From Candidatus Gastranaerophilales bacterium (lineage in GTDB: Bacteria; Cyanobacteriota; Vampirovibrionia; Gastranaerophilales; Gastranaerophilaceae), in NCBI GenBank assembly GCA_944323165.1, contig CALURK010000014.1, forward strand, positions 1 through 51,294: a stretch of DNA of 51,294 nucleotides, written 5' to 3'. A program made the translations under genes and the position numbers. The notes beneath the pieces were generated by a model that was not told the origin of the DNA, did not search any database, and worked only from the letters and a program-made list of their open reading frames with translations. Numbering within the stretch: position 1 is the first letter of the stretch; every line of letters begins with the position of its first letter. This document shows, one piece after another, positions 1 through 7,117 of this stretch.

Positions 1-76
1 CGGTCTTTGCAGAATTTGTTTAAGAAAAATGGCTCACCAAGGTGTTTTACCTGGTGTTACAAAAGCAAGCTGGTAG
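1..76 (+). CDS. rpsN: Ribosomal protein S14 (zinc type), C-terminal fragment
   Basis: This is the 3' end of a gene cut by the window edge, read in frame 2 and stopping at 74-76 (TAG). The visible residues, GLCRICLRKM then AHQGVLPGVTKASW, match the end of zinc-type S14: CxxC holds the last two zinc ligands and the KASW terminus is characteristic. S14 binds 16S rRNA in the 30S head. In most bacteria rpsN is followed directly by rpsH on the same strand. Here rpsH lies 5 kb away on the opposite strand, so the spc operon is broken at this point. Identity is secure despite the short length. Confidence 0.93.
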   Translation, partial: GLCRICLRKMAHQGVLPGVTKASW

Positions 77-228
77 TAATTTTAGGATGCCGGTATAACT
101 AGATAGGTTGTATTGCACCCGGTACTGGCTACTCAGTCAGTATATATAAAAAGGTAAGTACCAGTTTGGTTGTTATATCTGTCAAGCGGGATGGGCTTGG
201 ATATGGATTATGTACTATTTTTATAAAA

Positions 229-258
229 AAAGAGAAACATAGCGTTTCTCTTTTTTTT
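229..258. terminator. Bidirectional terminator between rpsN and the LuxR-type gene
   Basis: An AGAGAAAC / GTTTCTCT stem with a short ATAGC-type loop, A-rich on the left and T-rich on the right. It can end rpsN transcription on + and the LuxR-type gene on -. The 77-228 stretch between rpsN and this hairpin has no open frame or RNA that I recognise. Confidence 0.85.
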
Positions 259-275
259 AGGAATATTATGTATAT

Positions 276-455
276 TTAAAAGGTTTTGTTTTTCTTTAAA
301 TTTTTATTTTTGTCATCCAGTTTTTTATAAATGCTTGATACACACGCTTCAGTGGCATTTCTGGATATACGTAGTTTCTTTGCGATTTCTTGGTTATCAT
401 AACCGGAGGTTACAAGGTTCATAACTTCAATTTCTCGATCAGTAAGGCGATTCAT
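276..455 (-). CDS. Stand-alone LuxR/GerE-type HTH protein
   Basis: A 59-residue protein that is almost entirely a GerE-type helix-turn-helix: LTDREIEVMNLV is the first helix, QEIAKKL the turn region, and a recognition helix followed by VSSIYKKL the rest. There is no receiver or ligand domain, so it would be a minimal DNA-binding protein, as in some single-domain LuxR proteins. I chose the ATG at 455 because a GGAG lies about 6 nt upstream; an ATG at 467 is the alternative. Promoter targets are unknown. It converges on rpsN across a shared terminator. Confidence 0.75.
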   Translation of the reverse strand: MNRLTDREIEVMNLVTSGYDNQEIAKKLRISRNATEACVSSIYKKLDDKNKNLKKNKTF

Positions 456-553
456 TTTAAACTCCATTTTTGTAAATTGTTTATATAAGATGCATCAACT
501 ACACTATTTGTATAATATTTTTTTAAGCGTGTCTATCCGACAGTTAGCTAGTA

Positions 554-970
554 TTATTTTACGAAAAAGTCACAAAGAGCCAGTGGGTGTTGAAAATCGT
601 CATGAGAAAAAACTTGCATTACATAACGTCCTTTTTCATATAGGGTAAAATAATCCGTTTGGTAATATCTTTCATCCAGCATTAGTCTGAAATCTTTGGT
701 TCTAACGACTTCATTTCCTCCCCAGGGAGCGTCTTCTGTCATCTTAAAGATTTGGACTCTTATGTAATCATTTTTCATTTTTTCAGGGGCTATAAACAAA
801 TAATAAACTCTTTGACCTTCTCTGAAAACTTTTTGATTTTGCAGGGCATTTTCTCTGGTTATAGGCTGTGTATTAAATAGAATTATCCCCCTTTTGTAGG
901 TGCAAGCTGAAAAAAAGATTACTGCACAAACTAATAGAACGAAAAATCTTACTAATTTTAAATTTTTCAA
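554..970 (-). CDS. Small lipoprotein of unknown function
   Basis: A 138-residue protein with a lipoprotein signal: a basic N-terminus (MKNLKLVR), a hydrophobic core, and a lipobox FSAC with the acylated Cys at about residue 23. The mature part is polar, rich in Arg, Tyr and Phe, and matches no family I know. The start appears to be TTG, since the nearby ATG is out of frame; an AGGA lies about 11 nt upstream. It follows the TPR gene by 11 nt on the same strand, so the two are probably co-transcribed and may work together in the envelope. Confidence 0.72.
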   Translation of the reverse strand: MKNLKLVRFFVLLVCAVIFFSACTYKRGIILFNTQPITRENALQNQKVFREGQRVYYLFIAPEKMKNDYIRVQIFKMTEDAPWGGNEVVRTKDFRLMLDERYYQTDYFTLYEKGRYVMQVFSHDDFQHPLALCDFFVK

Positions 971-981
971 ACCATAAATTC

Positions 982-3063
982 CTATTTTTCGAGTGTTTTA
1001 ATCTTTTGATTAACCAGATTTAACATCTTTTCATCTTTTTCTATACCAGAATATAAATAATAATATTCAAGAGCTTTTTGTGTATCATCTTTTTGTTCAT
1101 AAGCTAAGCCTAGAGAATAATACGCATAAGGATAGTCAGGAGAAAGTTCTATAACCTTTTCAAAACATTTTATACAGTCATCATAATTTTTTTGGCTTGC
1201 AAGAACCAATCCTTTATTAAAATAGGCATCCGCATTGTTAGGATCAATAATCAAAATTTTGTCATAAAAACTTATTGCTTTCGTATTATTACCCAAAAGC
1301 TTGTATGTATTGGCAATTTTTTGCATCGTAACTTTATCCTGCGGAACAAAAACTACAGCTTTTGTATAGTAGTCGATTGCTTCGTCGTACTTTTGTTTTT
1401 TGTAAGACTCATCTCCTAGTTTTATTAGGCTATCATAAGATACAGCCTTTTCATTTACCTGAGGGGTTTTAACTTCTGTTTCAGTAGTACTTGACTGTGT
1501 TTCTGCTTTTACTTCATTTTGATCTTTTGAAGTATTTACAGCTGTTTCAGAAATAGGTTTAGTGTTTTTATTCGCTTCTGCAATTATTTTTTGATTATTT
1601 TTCAAATCTTTTAGAGCTAGATTATAATCAATGTTTCCGGGAGCAAGTGAAACTGCTTTTTCATAATTTGTTAAAGCAACATCAACGCAGCCCATTTTTT
1701 CATTAGCTTGCGCATATCCAAAGTATGCAGAAGCTTCATTAGGACTTAACTCAATAGCGTCTTCAAAATACAAAATTGCCTGACCGTAATCTTGTTTTTC
1801 CAAAAGTTCATAACCGTAAGCAATCGAAGCTGCCGATAAATTCTGCTCTAATCTTTCATTTGGTTGCTTTTCTAAAAGTGTTTTATAAATTTCTATTGAA
1901 GCTACATAGTTATTCATAGCGTGTAAAGTTAGAGCCTTATTTGCCAATAATTCATAATTATCAGGTTCTGATTTTAAAGCTAAATTATAGTATTTTAAAG
2001 CATTTGTGTAGTCAAGTTTTTTGTGATAACAAAGAGCTAATTCTTTTTTCGTTTCTACATTAGAAGAATCTTTGGAATATGATTTTTCAAAATTGAATAA
2101 TGCAAGCTCATTATTATCCATTTTCTTGTATACAAGTCCTAAATTTCTGTATGCATCGGCATCATCAGGATAAGCTGTTAAATATTCCTTATATTGCTCT
2201 ATTGCCTCTTCATTTTTATCCATATTGCCTAAAAGATTTGCGTAATCAAATTTTAGAGCTACGAGTTTTGGATTTTTTTCAAAAAGTTTTTGAAAAGCAG
2301 TAAGAGCTTTATCATTTTCATCCATATTCTGATAAGAAAGTGCTAACTTTGCAAGTAAAGCTTCATCATCTGGATTGTTTTCTAATGCTTTTTCTAACAT
2401 TTCTGACGCTGCCTGAAACTGTTTTGTGTCATACAATGCCATGCCGTAATTTGCATAATCCTTGAAAGCCGTTGGATATTTTTTATATACATCTGCGTAA
2501 ATATCGCAAGCTTTGTCTGGCTGGTTGTTTGCATAATAAACGTTGGCTAAATTTTCACTTGCTTCCTGATGTTCAGGATAAGCGCTTAAAAACGTATTAT
2601 AATAATCTATTGCACTTTTATAATTCTTTCTAAAATATTCTATATTTGCAAGATTTAAGTAATTGTATTTGTATTCAGGGTAAATTTGTTGAGCTTGCAT
2701 GTATGAATTATAAGCATTTTCATACTCACCCATTGTTTGAAGAATGTTTCCTATACTTATATATATGAATGCGTCATTCGGGCGAAGTTTTATTGCTTTT
2801 TTATACGCTCCTAAAGCGTCCTCATATCGACCGATATCAGAATACAGACCCGCAATTTTTGTATAAAGCATTGCATCGTCACCATTTATTGCAAGCGCTT
2901 TTTGAATAGTGCTGATAGCTGACATATAGTCGCTTCTGTATTCATAATTGCACGCCTGCTGATAGAGTGCGTGTGCTTCTTTAGTCATTTTAGCTTCAGC
3001 CTGAAGCATTGATATTGCAGTCAGAGTCGCAAAAACAGATATATAAAATTTCTTTTTGTTCAT
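982..3063 (-). CDS. Large exported tetratricopeptide-repeat protein
   Basis: About 693 residues. A Sec signal (MNKKKF, hydrophobic stretch, QAEA) is followed by a long array of TPR units (for example the A-x3-Y-x2-A-I-x-L-x-P-N pattern), roughly twelve in the N-terminal block. A Thr/Glu/Lys-rich low-complexity linker covers residues 490-545, and about four more TPRs end the protein. TPR superhelices are protein-binding scaffolds; this one is probably periplasmic. The ATG at 3063 is preferred over the TTG at 3078 because GAGGG sits 8 nt upstream of it. It heads a two-gene unit with the lipoprotein. The binding partner is unknown. Confidence 0.85.
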   Translation of the reverse strand: MNKKKFYISVFATLTAISMLQAEAKMTKEAHALYQQACNYEYRSDYMSAISTIQKALAINGDDAMLYTKIAGLYSDIGRYEDALGAYKKAIKLRPNDAFIYISIGNILQTMGEYENAYNSYMQAQQIYPEYKYNYLNLANIEYFRKNYKSAIDYYNTFLSAYPEHQEASENLANVYYANNQPDKACDIYADVYKKYPTAFKDYANYGMALYDTKQFQAASEMLEKALENNPDDEALLAKLALSYQNMDENDKALTAFQKLFEKNPKLVALKFDYANLLGNMDKNEEAIEQYKEYLTAYPDDADAYRNLGLVYKKMDNNELALFNFEKSYSKDSSNVETKKELALCYHKKLDYTNALKYYNLALKSEPDNYELLANKALTLHAMNNYVASIEIYKTLLEKQPNERLEQNLSAASIAYGYELLEKQDYGQAILYFEDAIELSPNEASAYFGYAQANEKMGCVDVALTNYEKAVSLAPGNIDYNLALKDLKNNQKIIAEANKNTKPISETAVNTSKDQNEVKAETQSSTTETEVKTPQVNEKAVSYDSLIKLGDESYKKQKYDEAIDYYTKAVVFVPQDKVTMQKIANTYKLLGNNTKAISFYDKILIIDPNNADAYFNKGLVLASQKNYDDCIKCFEKVIELSPDYPYAYYSLGLAYEQKDDTQKALEYYYLYSGIEKDEKMLNLVNQKIKTLEK

Positions 3064-3169
3064 AACATAAGCCCTCAAAAATATTTTAGCAAAAAAAGAG
3101 GGATTTTGTTAATTAGCAGGGTAAATGTAAACGATTGTAAAGATGAATTTATTTAACGTCAAATTCAGT

Positions 3170-3175
3170 TATAAT
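3170..3175 (+). promoter_or_regulatory. Possible -10 box upstream of the 3297 gene
   Basis: A TATAAT hexamer just before the pentanucleotide repeat. I see no convincing -35 box at 16-18 nt, so this is tentative. If it is used, the repeat array lies in the 5' untranslated region. Confidence 0.35.
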
Positions 3176-3180
3176 ACTTA

Positions 3181-3215
3181 ATAGAATAGAATAGAATAGA
3201 ATAGAATAGAATAGA
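3181..3215 (+). repeat. Pentanucleotide tandem repeat (ATAGA)x7
   Basis: Seven perfect copies of ATAGA between a candidate -10 box and the hypothetical gene starting at 3297. It is the only perfect short tandem array of this length that I noticed in the window. Confidence 0.95.
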
Positions 3216-3296
3216 AAAATCCTGAGCAATTTCCTTTAATCAGATGTTTTTGTAAATATGTAAGCAAAAATTAATAGATGGGAAAAGGAGATGGAT

Positions 3297-3749
3297 ATGG
3301 GATTTTTAGTTCAAGGATTAGGAAAATTAATTGGTACTTCAAAATCTGGAATTAAGGTTTTTGAAAAATGTGGAACATATGGTGATAGAATACTAACTTC
3401 TTTTAAACCAGGAGCTGTTGAACCACATAAGCAAGTAATTCGTTATGCACCACGAATAACCAAAGATGCTTATCCAATACAGTTTCCGTACAGGCTAGAT
3501 AAAATTTCAAAAGACGTGACTGTTTTGGAAGCAGGGAAAAAACCAATTGAGATTTCAACTATTATTAATAACTGGTTTTTTAATGGCCAACTGACTAGAA
3601 CAAATGCATACGGTCTTAGAGTACAGAGTGGTCACCCCGATATATCTTGGGTGAAAGATACTCTTCACATAAAAGATCCGCTTAGATCCTACAAGACCAA
3701 CATTTCAGTATTTGAAAATAAGAGTATGATAAATCATAAGTACTTGTAA
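3297..3749 (+). CDS. Hypothetical protein
   Basis: A 150-residue protein that I do not recognise. It starts MGFLVQGLGKLIG, has no signal peptide or membrane segment, and is basic and rich in Tyr, Ile and Lys. I chose the ATG at 3297 because AAGGAG ends 6 nt before it; the ATG at 3291 is too close to that site. The gene stands alone between the TPR gene and rplR, ends at a strong bidirectional terminator, and has a pentanucleotide repeat array in its leader. Good ribosome binding site and terminator support a real gene. Confidence 0.65.
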   Translation: MGFLVQGLGKLIGTSKSGIKVFEKCGTYGDRILTSFKPGAVEPHKQVIRYAPRITKDAYPIQFPYRLDKISKDVTVLEAGKKPIEISTIINNWFFNGQLTRTNAYGLRVQSGHPDISWVKDTLHIKDPLRSYKTNISVFENKSMINHKYL

Positions 3750-3750
3750 A

Positions 3751-3787
3751 AAATAGCTCGTACATTTTAGGTACGAGCTATTTTTTT
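3751..3787. terminator. Bidirectional terminator between the 3297 gene and rplR
   Basis: A perfect 13-bp stem (AAATAGCTCGTAC and its complement) with a 7-nt loop, and runs of A and T at the two sides. It ends the + strand hypothetical gene and the - strand rplR, showing that rplR is now the last gene of its transcript. Confidence 0.93.
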
Positions 3788-3788
3788 A

Positions 3789-4157
3789 TTAGAAGCAAAG
3801 TCCTGCTTCTCTAGCTGCTTCTGCTAAAGCTGCAATTCTTCCGTGGTAAAGGAAGCCGCCTCTATCGAATACTACACATTCAATACCTGCTTTTTTAGCT
3901 TTCTTAGCGATAGCTTCACCAACAACCTTAGCAGCTTCGATGTTACCGCCGTGAGCTAATTTTTCTTTAAGGTCTTTATCAATTGATGATGCTGAACAAA
4001 TTGTTACATGTTTTTCATCATCAATTAACTGAGCATAAATGTGTTTTGTGCTTCTATAAACAGCTAATCTAGGAAATTCAGAAGTTCCTGAAACTTTTAC
4101 CCTGATAGCTTGGTGTCTTTTTTGTACTTTTGGTTTTCTAATTTCTTGTTTAATCAT
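3789..4157 (-). CDS. rplR: 50S ribosomal protein L18
   Basis: A 122-residue L18, which binds 5S rRNA in the central protuberance. Family signatures visible: an N-terminal basic tail ([14 protein letters not shown]), [18 protein letters not shown], the [18 protein letters not shown] helix, and [18 protein letters not shown]. The ATG at 4157 gives the normal family length and has AAAGG upstream; a longer reading would add 15 atypical residues. It is the last gene of an rpsH-rplF-rplR run, and a terminator follows directly where rpsE would be expected. Confidence 0.97.
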   Translation of the reverse strand: MIKQEIRKPKVQKRHQAIRVKVSGTSEFPRLAVYRSTKHIYAQLIDDEKHVTICSASSIDKDLKEKLAHGGNIEAAKVVGEAIAKKAKKAGIECVVFDRGGFLYHGRIAALAEAAREAGLCF

Positions 4158-4259
4158 TTTTTTAACCTTTCTTTTCTCTACCCAAACCTTCTTAAGAAAC
4201 AAGACTTAAGGGTTTATTTGGGCTAATTTTAAGTTGTTTTTCTTTTATTTACTTATGCA

Positions 4260-4394
4260 TTTTCCGCCTGTGCAATCAAAGATTGCTTTACTTCATTTCG
4301 CAAAAGCTTCATTCAGTAACGGCGGCTTCGTAGTGCTTCGTCCTCAGTTTGCCGGCTCACCGCCGCCAAATTCGGACTTCACACTGGCTTACGC
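4260..4394 (-). repeat. Repeat R1, copy A (after the rplF stop codon)
   Basis: About 135 nt, roughly 90% identical by eye to 5140-5273 in the same orientation. It is more GC-rich than its surroundings and contains short inverted repeats (GCAATC-AAA-GATTGC; GGCGG paired with CCGCC), so its transcript would fold. It begins within 2 nt of the rplF stop codon. Confidence 0.92.
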
Positions 4395-4395
4395 A

Positions 4396-4935
4396 TTATT
4401 TCTTACCAGCTTTACCAGCTTTACGTCTGATGTGTTCGCCTTCATATTTAACACCTTTTCCTTTGTAAACTTCAGGTGGACGTTTGCTTCTTATGAATGC
4501 TGCTACATCACCAACTGTTTGCTTGTTTGAACCTTTAACAGTGATTTTAGTGTTAGCTTCTACAGATAATGTAATACCTGCAGGTGGTTCAATAATAACC
4601 GGGTGAGAATAACCAAGAGCCATGTTAAGTTTTGTACCTTCCATGTTTGCACGGTAACCAACACCAACGATTTCAAGTTTCTTTTCAAAACCTTGAGAAA
4701 CGCCGTGAACAGCGTTTGCAATCAATGTTCTGAATAATCCGTGTAATGCATTAGTCTTTCTATCATCTGAATTTGGTTCAACGATGATGTGATTATCAGC
4801 AACTGAAACCTTAACTTCATCTCTGAAAGTTACAGATTCAGTACCTTTAGGTCCTTTTGCTGTGATTACATTACCTTCTATTTTTACTTCAACTCCTGAA
4901 GGAATTTCAATAGGTTTTTTACCAATTCTTGACAT
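4396..4935 (-). CDS. rplF: 50S ribosomal protein L6
   Basis: A 179-residue, full-length L6, which binds 23S rRNA near the sarcin-ricin loop. It opens MSRIGKKPIEIPSGVEV, has two related alpha/beta domains, and carries the conserved C-terminal segment RPPEVYKGKGVKY followed by a basic tail. AAGGAG lies upstream of the ATG. Spacing to its neighbours is abnormal: about 340 nt separates it from rpsH and about 240 nt from rplR, both filled by repeats, where tight packing is usual. Confidence 0.98.
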   Translation of the reverse strand: MSRIGKKPIEIPSGVEVKIEGNVITAKGPKGTESVTFRDEVKVSVADNHIIVEPNSDDRKTNALHGLFRTLIANAVHGVSQGFEKKLEIVGVGYRANMEGTKLNMALGYSHPVIIEPPAGITLSVEANTKITVKGSNKQTVGDVAAFIRSKRPPEVYKGKGVKYEGEHIRRKAGKAGKK

Positions 4936-5044
4936 ATTAATTTTCTCCTTTTTGTTTTTTATCAGGCTTTTCTGTCAATTGAACCTGATTTTCTAGTGTT
5001 TTGGATTTTCTTAATCCGTTTTGTCGCTAAGTTTAGTTAGGATT

Positions 5045-5115
5045 TTCTACCCAGAGGTTGACCTGTATATTTAATACAATTTTGTAAATTCATCAATGTC
5101 AACCAACTAAATATA
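5045..5115 (-). repeat. Repeat R2 hairpin element, copy a
   Basis: Arms GGTTGAC (5056-5062) and GTCAACC (5098-5104) separated by 35 nt, with an internal TACAAAATTGTA palindrome. It is homologous to the copy at 12781-12869 and in the same orientation. It lies in the leader of rplF, next to repeat R1 copy B. The outer GTAG/CTAC arms seen in the other copies are not clear here. Confidence 0.85.
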
Positions 5116-5139
5116 TTTACCCCCACACTGGCTTACACT

Positions 5140-5273
5140 TTTCCGCCTGTGCAATCAAAGATTGCTTCACTTCATTTTGCCAAAGCTTCATTTCGTAACG
5201 GCGGTTTCGTAGAGTTTCGTCCTCAGTTTGCCGGCTCACCACCGCCAAATTCGGACTTCACACCGGCTCACGC
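5140..5273 (-). repeat. Repeat R1, copy B (abutting the rpsH stop codon)
   Basis: Second copy of the element at 4260-4394, ending exactly at the rpsH stop codon. A 15-nt motif of the form CACACYGGCTYACRC is found at both ends (5125-5139 and 5259-5273), like a flanking direct repeat or the start of a further unit. Confidence 0.92.
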
Positions 5274-5669
5274 TTACCATACGTAGCAAAGAATTTCACC
5301 ACCAAGGTTTTCTTTTCTTGCTTTACGGTCTGTTAATAAGCCTTTGCTTGTTGAAACAATTGCTATACCCATACCGCCAAGTACTTGTGGTAAGTTTTTA
5401 GCTTTGCAGTAGTTTCTTAAACCTGGTTTTGAAACTCTCTTTAAGTTTGAAATAACAGGTTTGTTAGCTTCGTCATACTTTAATTCGATTGTTAAGTATT
5501 TGAAATGTCCTTCTGCTCTTTCAGAATAGTTGTTGATATAACCTTCTGATTTCAAAAGTTTTGCCAAAGCAACTTTTAGCTTTGATGATGGCATTTCTAC
5601 TGACGGATGTGAAACTACGTTTGCGTTTCTGATTCTTGTTAGCATATCTGCTATAGGATCTGTGTTCAT
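5274..5669 (-). CDS. rpsH: 30S ribosomal protein S8
   Basis: A 131-residue S8, an early 16S rRNA binder. It opens [16 protein letters not shown] and ends with the conserved [17 protein letters not shown] and a GGEILCYVW tail. I chose the ATG at 5669, which gives family length and has AAAGGA upstream; a reading from 5699 would add ten atypical residues. It now begins its own transcript, with a candidate promoter about 170 nt upstream, instead of following rpsN. Confidence 0.97.
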   Translation of the reverse strand: MNTDPIADMLTRIRNANVVSHPSVEMPSSKLKVALAKLLKSEGYINNYSERAEGHFKYLTIELKYDEANKPVISNLKRVSKPGLRNYCKAKNLPQVLGGMGIAIVSTSKGLLTDRKARKENLGGEILCYVW

Positions 5670-6012
5670 CTTTTTTCCTTTTCTCTTGCGGACTTCCAAA
5701 ATAGGTTTGCATCAATCGAGAAACAACTAAATTTAATTCCGATTAAAGCACCCCACCATTGGAGTATCCATTCTACTCGTCGCTTACTAAATTAATTTTT
5801 GCTCATTCGAAGCGTTCTTTAGCAGTCCGACAAGACTATGTTAGCATGGTCATGCTTTGTTTGCAAGATTTTCGCTTTATAATACTTAATATTTTAAATA
5901 TTAAGTGTATTTTTTAAAAAATATTCCCCACCTTGCTGATAGTTTTTTTATAAACAACCTGATTTAATATAATTATTAAATCTTTTTCATACTTCCAGCT
6001 ATTCTTAATTCC
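5670..6012. other. Non-coding stretch upstream of rpsH
   Basis: No credible gene. It holds the rpsH leader and candidate promoter, then an AT-only palindrome at about 5883-5906 (ACTTAATATT on both arms) and a possible + strand -10 box (TATAAT, about 5878-5883). The AT-rich palindrome could act as an upstream element for the rpsH promoter. Confidence 0.6.
5838..5866 (-). promoter_or_regulatory. Candidate promoter of rpsH-rplF-rplR
   Basis: On the - strand, TTGCAA (5861-5866), a 17-nt spacer and TAACAT (5838-5843). The hexamers are moderate but the spacing is ideal, and AT-rich sequence lies upstream. Confidence 0.55.
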
Positions 6013-6038
6013 AAGAGCCTTATACGGCTCTTTTTTTT
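6013..6038 (+). terminator. Orphan rho-independent terminator
   Basis: Stem AAGAGCC / GGCTCTT with a 6-nt loop and about eight T residues. No + strand gene ends nearby. It either ends an undetected small RNA that starts around 5890, or is a relic of an earlier gene order. Confidence 0.75.
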
Positions 6039-6125
6039 GTGCTACGCACGTAGATAATTGGTCGGAACACATAAGCATGGTAGCAAGTTAAAAATGAATC
6101 TACTGGTGTTCCTCAAAACGTGTCT
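6039..6125 (+). repeat. Repeat R2 hairpin element, copy d
   Basis: It opens with CTACGCACGTAG and GATAATTGGTC as in the neighbouring copy, but its arms are GGAACAC (6064-6070) and GTGTTCC (6106-6112), 35 nt apart, instead of GGTTGAC/GTCAACC. Outer GTAGA and TCTAC also pair. Both arms have changed together relative to the other copies. Confidence 0.88.
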
Positions 6126-6132
6126 ACAAATT

Positions 6133-6152
6133 GGAGGTTTAGATTTACCTCC
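6133..6152 (+). repeat. Small hairpin between R2 copies
   Basis: GGAGGT and ACCTCC arms with an 8-nt AT loop, lying exactly between the two R2 elements. Confidence 0.7.
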
Positions 6153-6238
6153 GCACGTAGATAATTGGTCGGTTGACAGGGGTAAATAACTCAAACTAGT
6201 ACTAAAACTACCGGTCAACCTCAAAATAAAACTACAAG
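6153..6238 (+). repeat. Repeat R2 hairpin element, copy c
   Basis: GTAGATAATTGGTC is followed by GGTTGAC (6171-6177), 36 nt, GTCAACC (6214-6220), then TCAAAA and a CTAC outer arm. The left flank is the same as in copy d. A C-run follows at about 6251 just before the end of the nucleotidyltransferase gene. Confidence 0.88.
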
Positions 6239-6258
6239 TGTAAAATATTTACCCCCCC

Positions 6259-7050
6259 CTAGAGGATTTTTCTCAGGTTCTCGACCATTTTATCTGCTGT
6301 CGGAAGGCGTTTTTCGATATCGCCTACGGCGAGAGTTTTGACATCCTGCTCAAAATTTTCCGGTAAAATTTTACAATTTTTGAGGGCGAATGGTATAAGT
6401 TTCTTTTCTCCCGGATTCAAAACTCTGTTTTTTGCAAAAATTGTGTCAAAATAACTTGCAAGAAACGCCGCGCATCTGTGATTAATGCTTACAAAATCGA
6501 GGCGTTCAACCGCGGATGCTATCTGGTCACGGTATGAAAACATAGCATCTTTAAGGTATGCAAAATTCTTTTTGATAATATTTTCTGCCAATTTTTCCGG
6601 ATAAGGGGTGTTAACTCTTTCTTTCACATCTTTTAACCAGCCGTTTTTGTCATAGAGGATTTCCGTTTTCTTAATATTATCCACAAAGCAGGTTGTGTAG
6701 CCTAAAGAAGCATTGTGTCCTTCCCACACCCATTTTATATTTCCTTCGATAAACTCCGGATTGCGGTACATAATATCAATTGGTTTACCGGTTTCCCTTA
6801 GCCTGAAAGTATCGCCGGTTTCAAAGTAGTGGTTATCAATCTCCGGTTTATCGGCGTATTTTTCAGCAATTTTGCGTCTTTCTTCAACCTGCGGTTCTGA
6901 TTTACCATAAATGTAAATATCATAATCGGATTTGCTGTCTGCGGTTTGTGCGGTGGAAGAGCCGCCTAAACCTATTGATTCGACCTCTTTAAGATTTTTA
7001 TAATGTTCTACCATTTCCATTAAGATTTCATGATTACGGTTGATTTGCAT
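6259..7050 (-). CDS. Nucleotidyltransferase-fold protein (DUF4037-like)
   Basis: A 263-residue protein with the polymerase-beta superfamily signature: GLGGSSTAQTADSKSDYD near residues 27-44 gives the GG[ST] element and the DxD-type metal pair, and KPIDIMY near residue 113 supplies the third acidic residue. The C-terminal half is helical. Such enzymes transfer a nucleotide to a small molecule, RNA or protein; the substrate here cannot be told. AGGAG precedes the ATG. The gene looks richer in G+C than its neighbours and is bordered by repeats, which fits horizontal acquisition. It is divergent from polA. Confidence 0.82.
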   Translation of the reverse strand: MQINRNHEILMEMVEHYKNLKEVESIGLGGSSTAQTADSKSDYDIYIYGKSEPQVEERRKIAEKYADKPEIDNHYFETGDTFRLRETGKPIDIMYRNPEFIEGNIKWVWEGHNASLGYTTCFVDNIKKTEILYDKNGWLKDVKERVNTPYPEKLAENIIKKNFAYLKDAMFSYRDQIASAVERLDFVSINHRCAAFLASYFDTIFAKNRVLNPGEKKLIPFALKNCKILPENFEQDVKTLAVGDIEKRLPTADKMVENLRKIL

Positions 7051-7086
7051 ATATACTCCTTTTTTATAATTTTAACACAGTCATGG

Positions 7087-7092
7087 TATAAT
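7087..7092 (+). promoter_or_regulatory. -10 box of polA
   Basis: TATAAT 25 nt upstream of the polA ATG. The -35 region is poor. Unlike the leaderless set it leaves a normal leader with a ribosome binding site. Confidence 0.5.
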
Positions 7093-7117
7093 GCTGTTTA
7101 ACAGATTGGAGTATTAT

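Noticed and set aside
77-228. Possible structured RNA after rpsN
   Set aside because: I checked for SRP, 6S, tmRNA and RNase P features and found none; only short imperfect stems are visible.
3181-3215. CRISPR-type array
   Set aside because: The unit is only 5 nt with no spacers; it is a simple tandem repeat. No CRISPR-like repeats or cas genes were seen elsewhere.
6042-6224. 60-codon open frame on the - strand
   Set aside because: It lies entirely within two R2 repeat elements, has no ribosome binding site, and its coding follows the hairpin sequence.
5045-6238. R2 elements as integron attC sites
   Set aside because: The arms do not carry the required RYYYAAC/GTTRRRY ends, and there is no integrase or cassette gene array.
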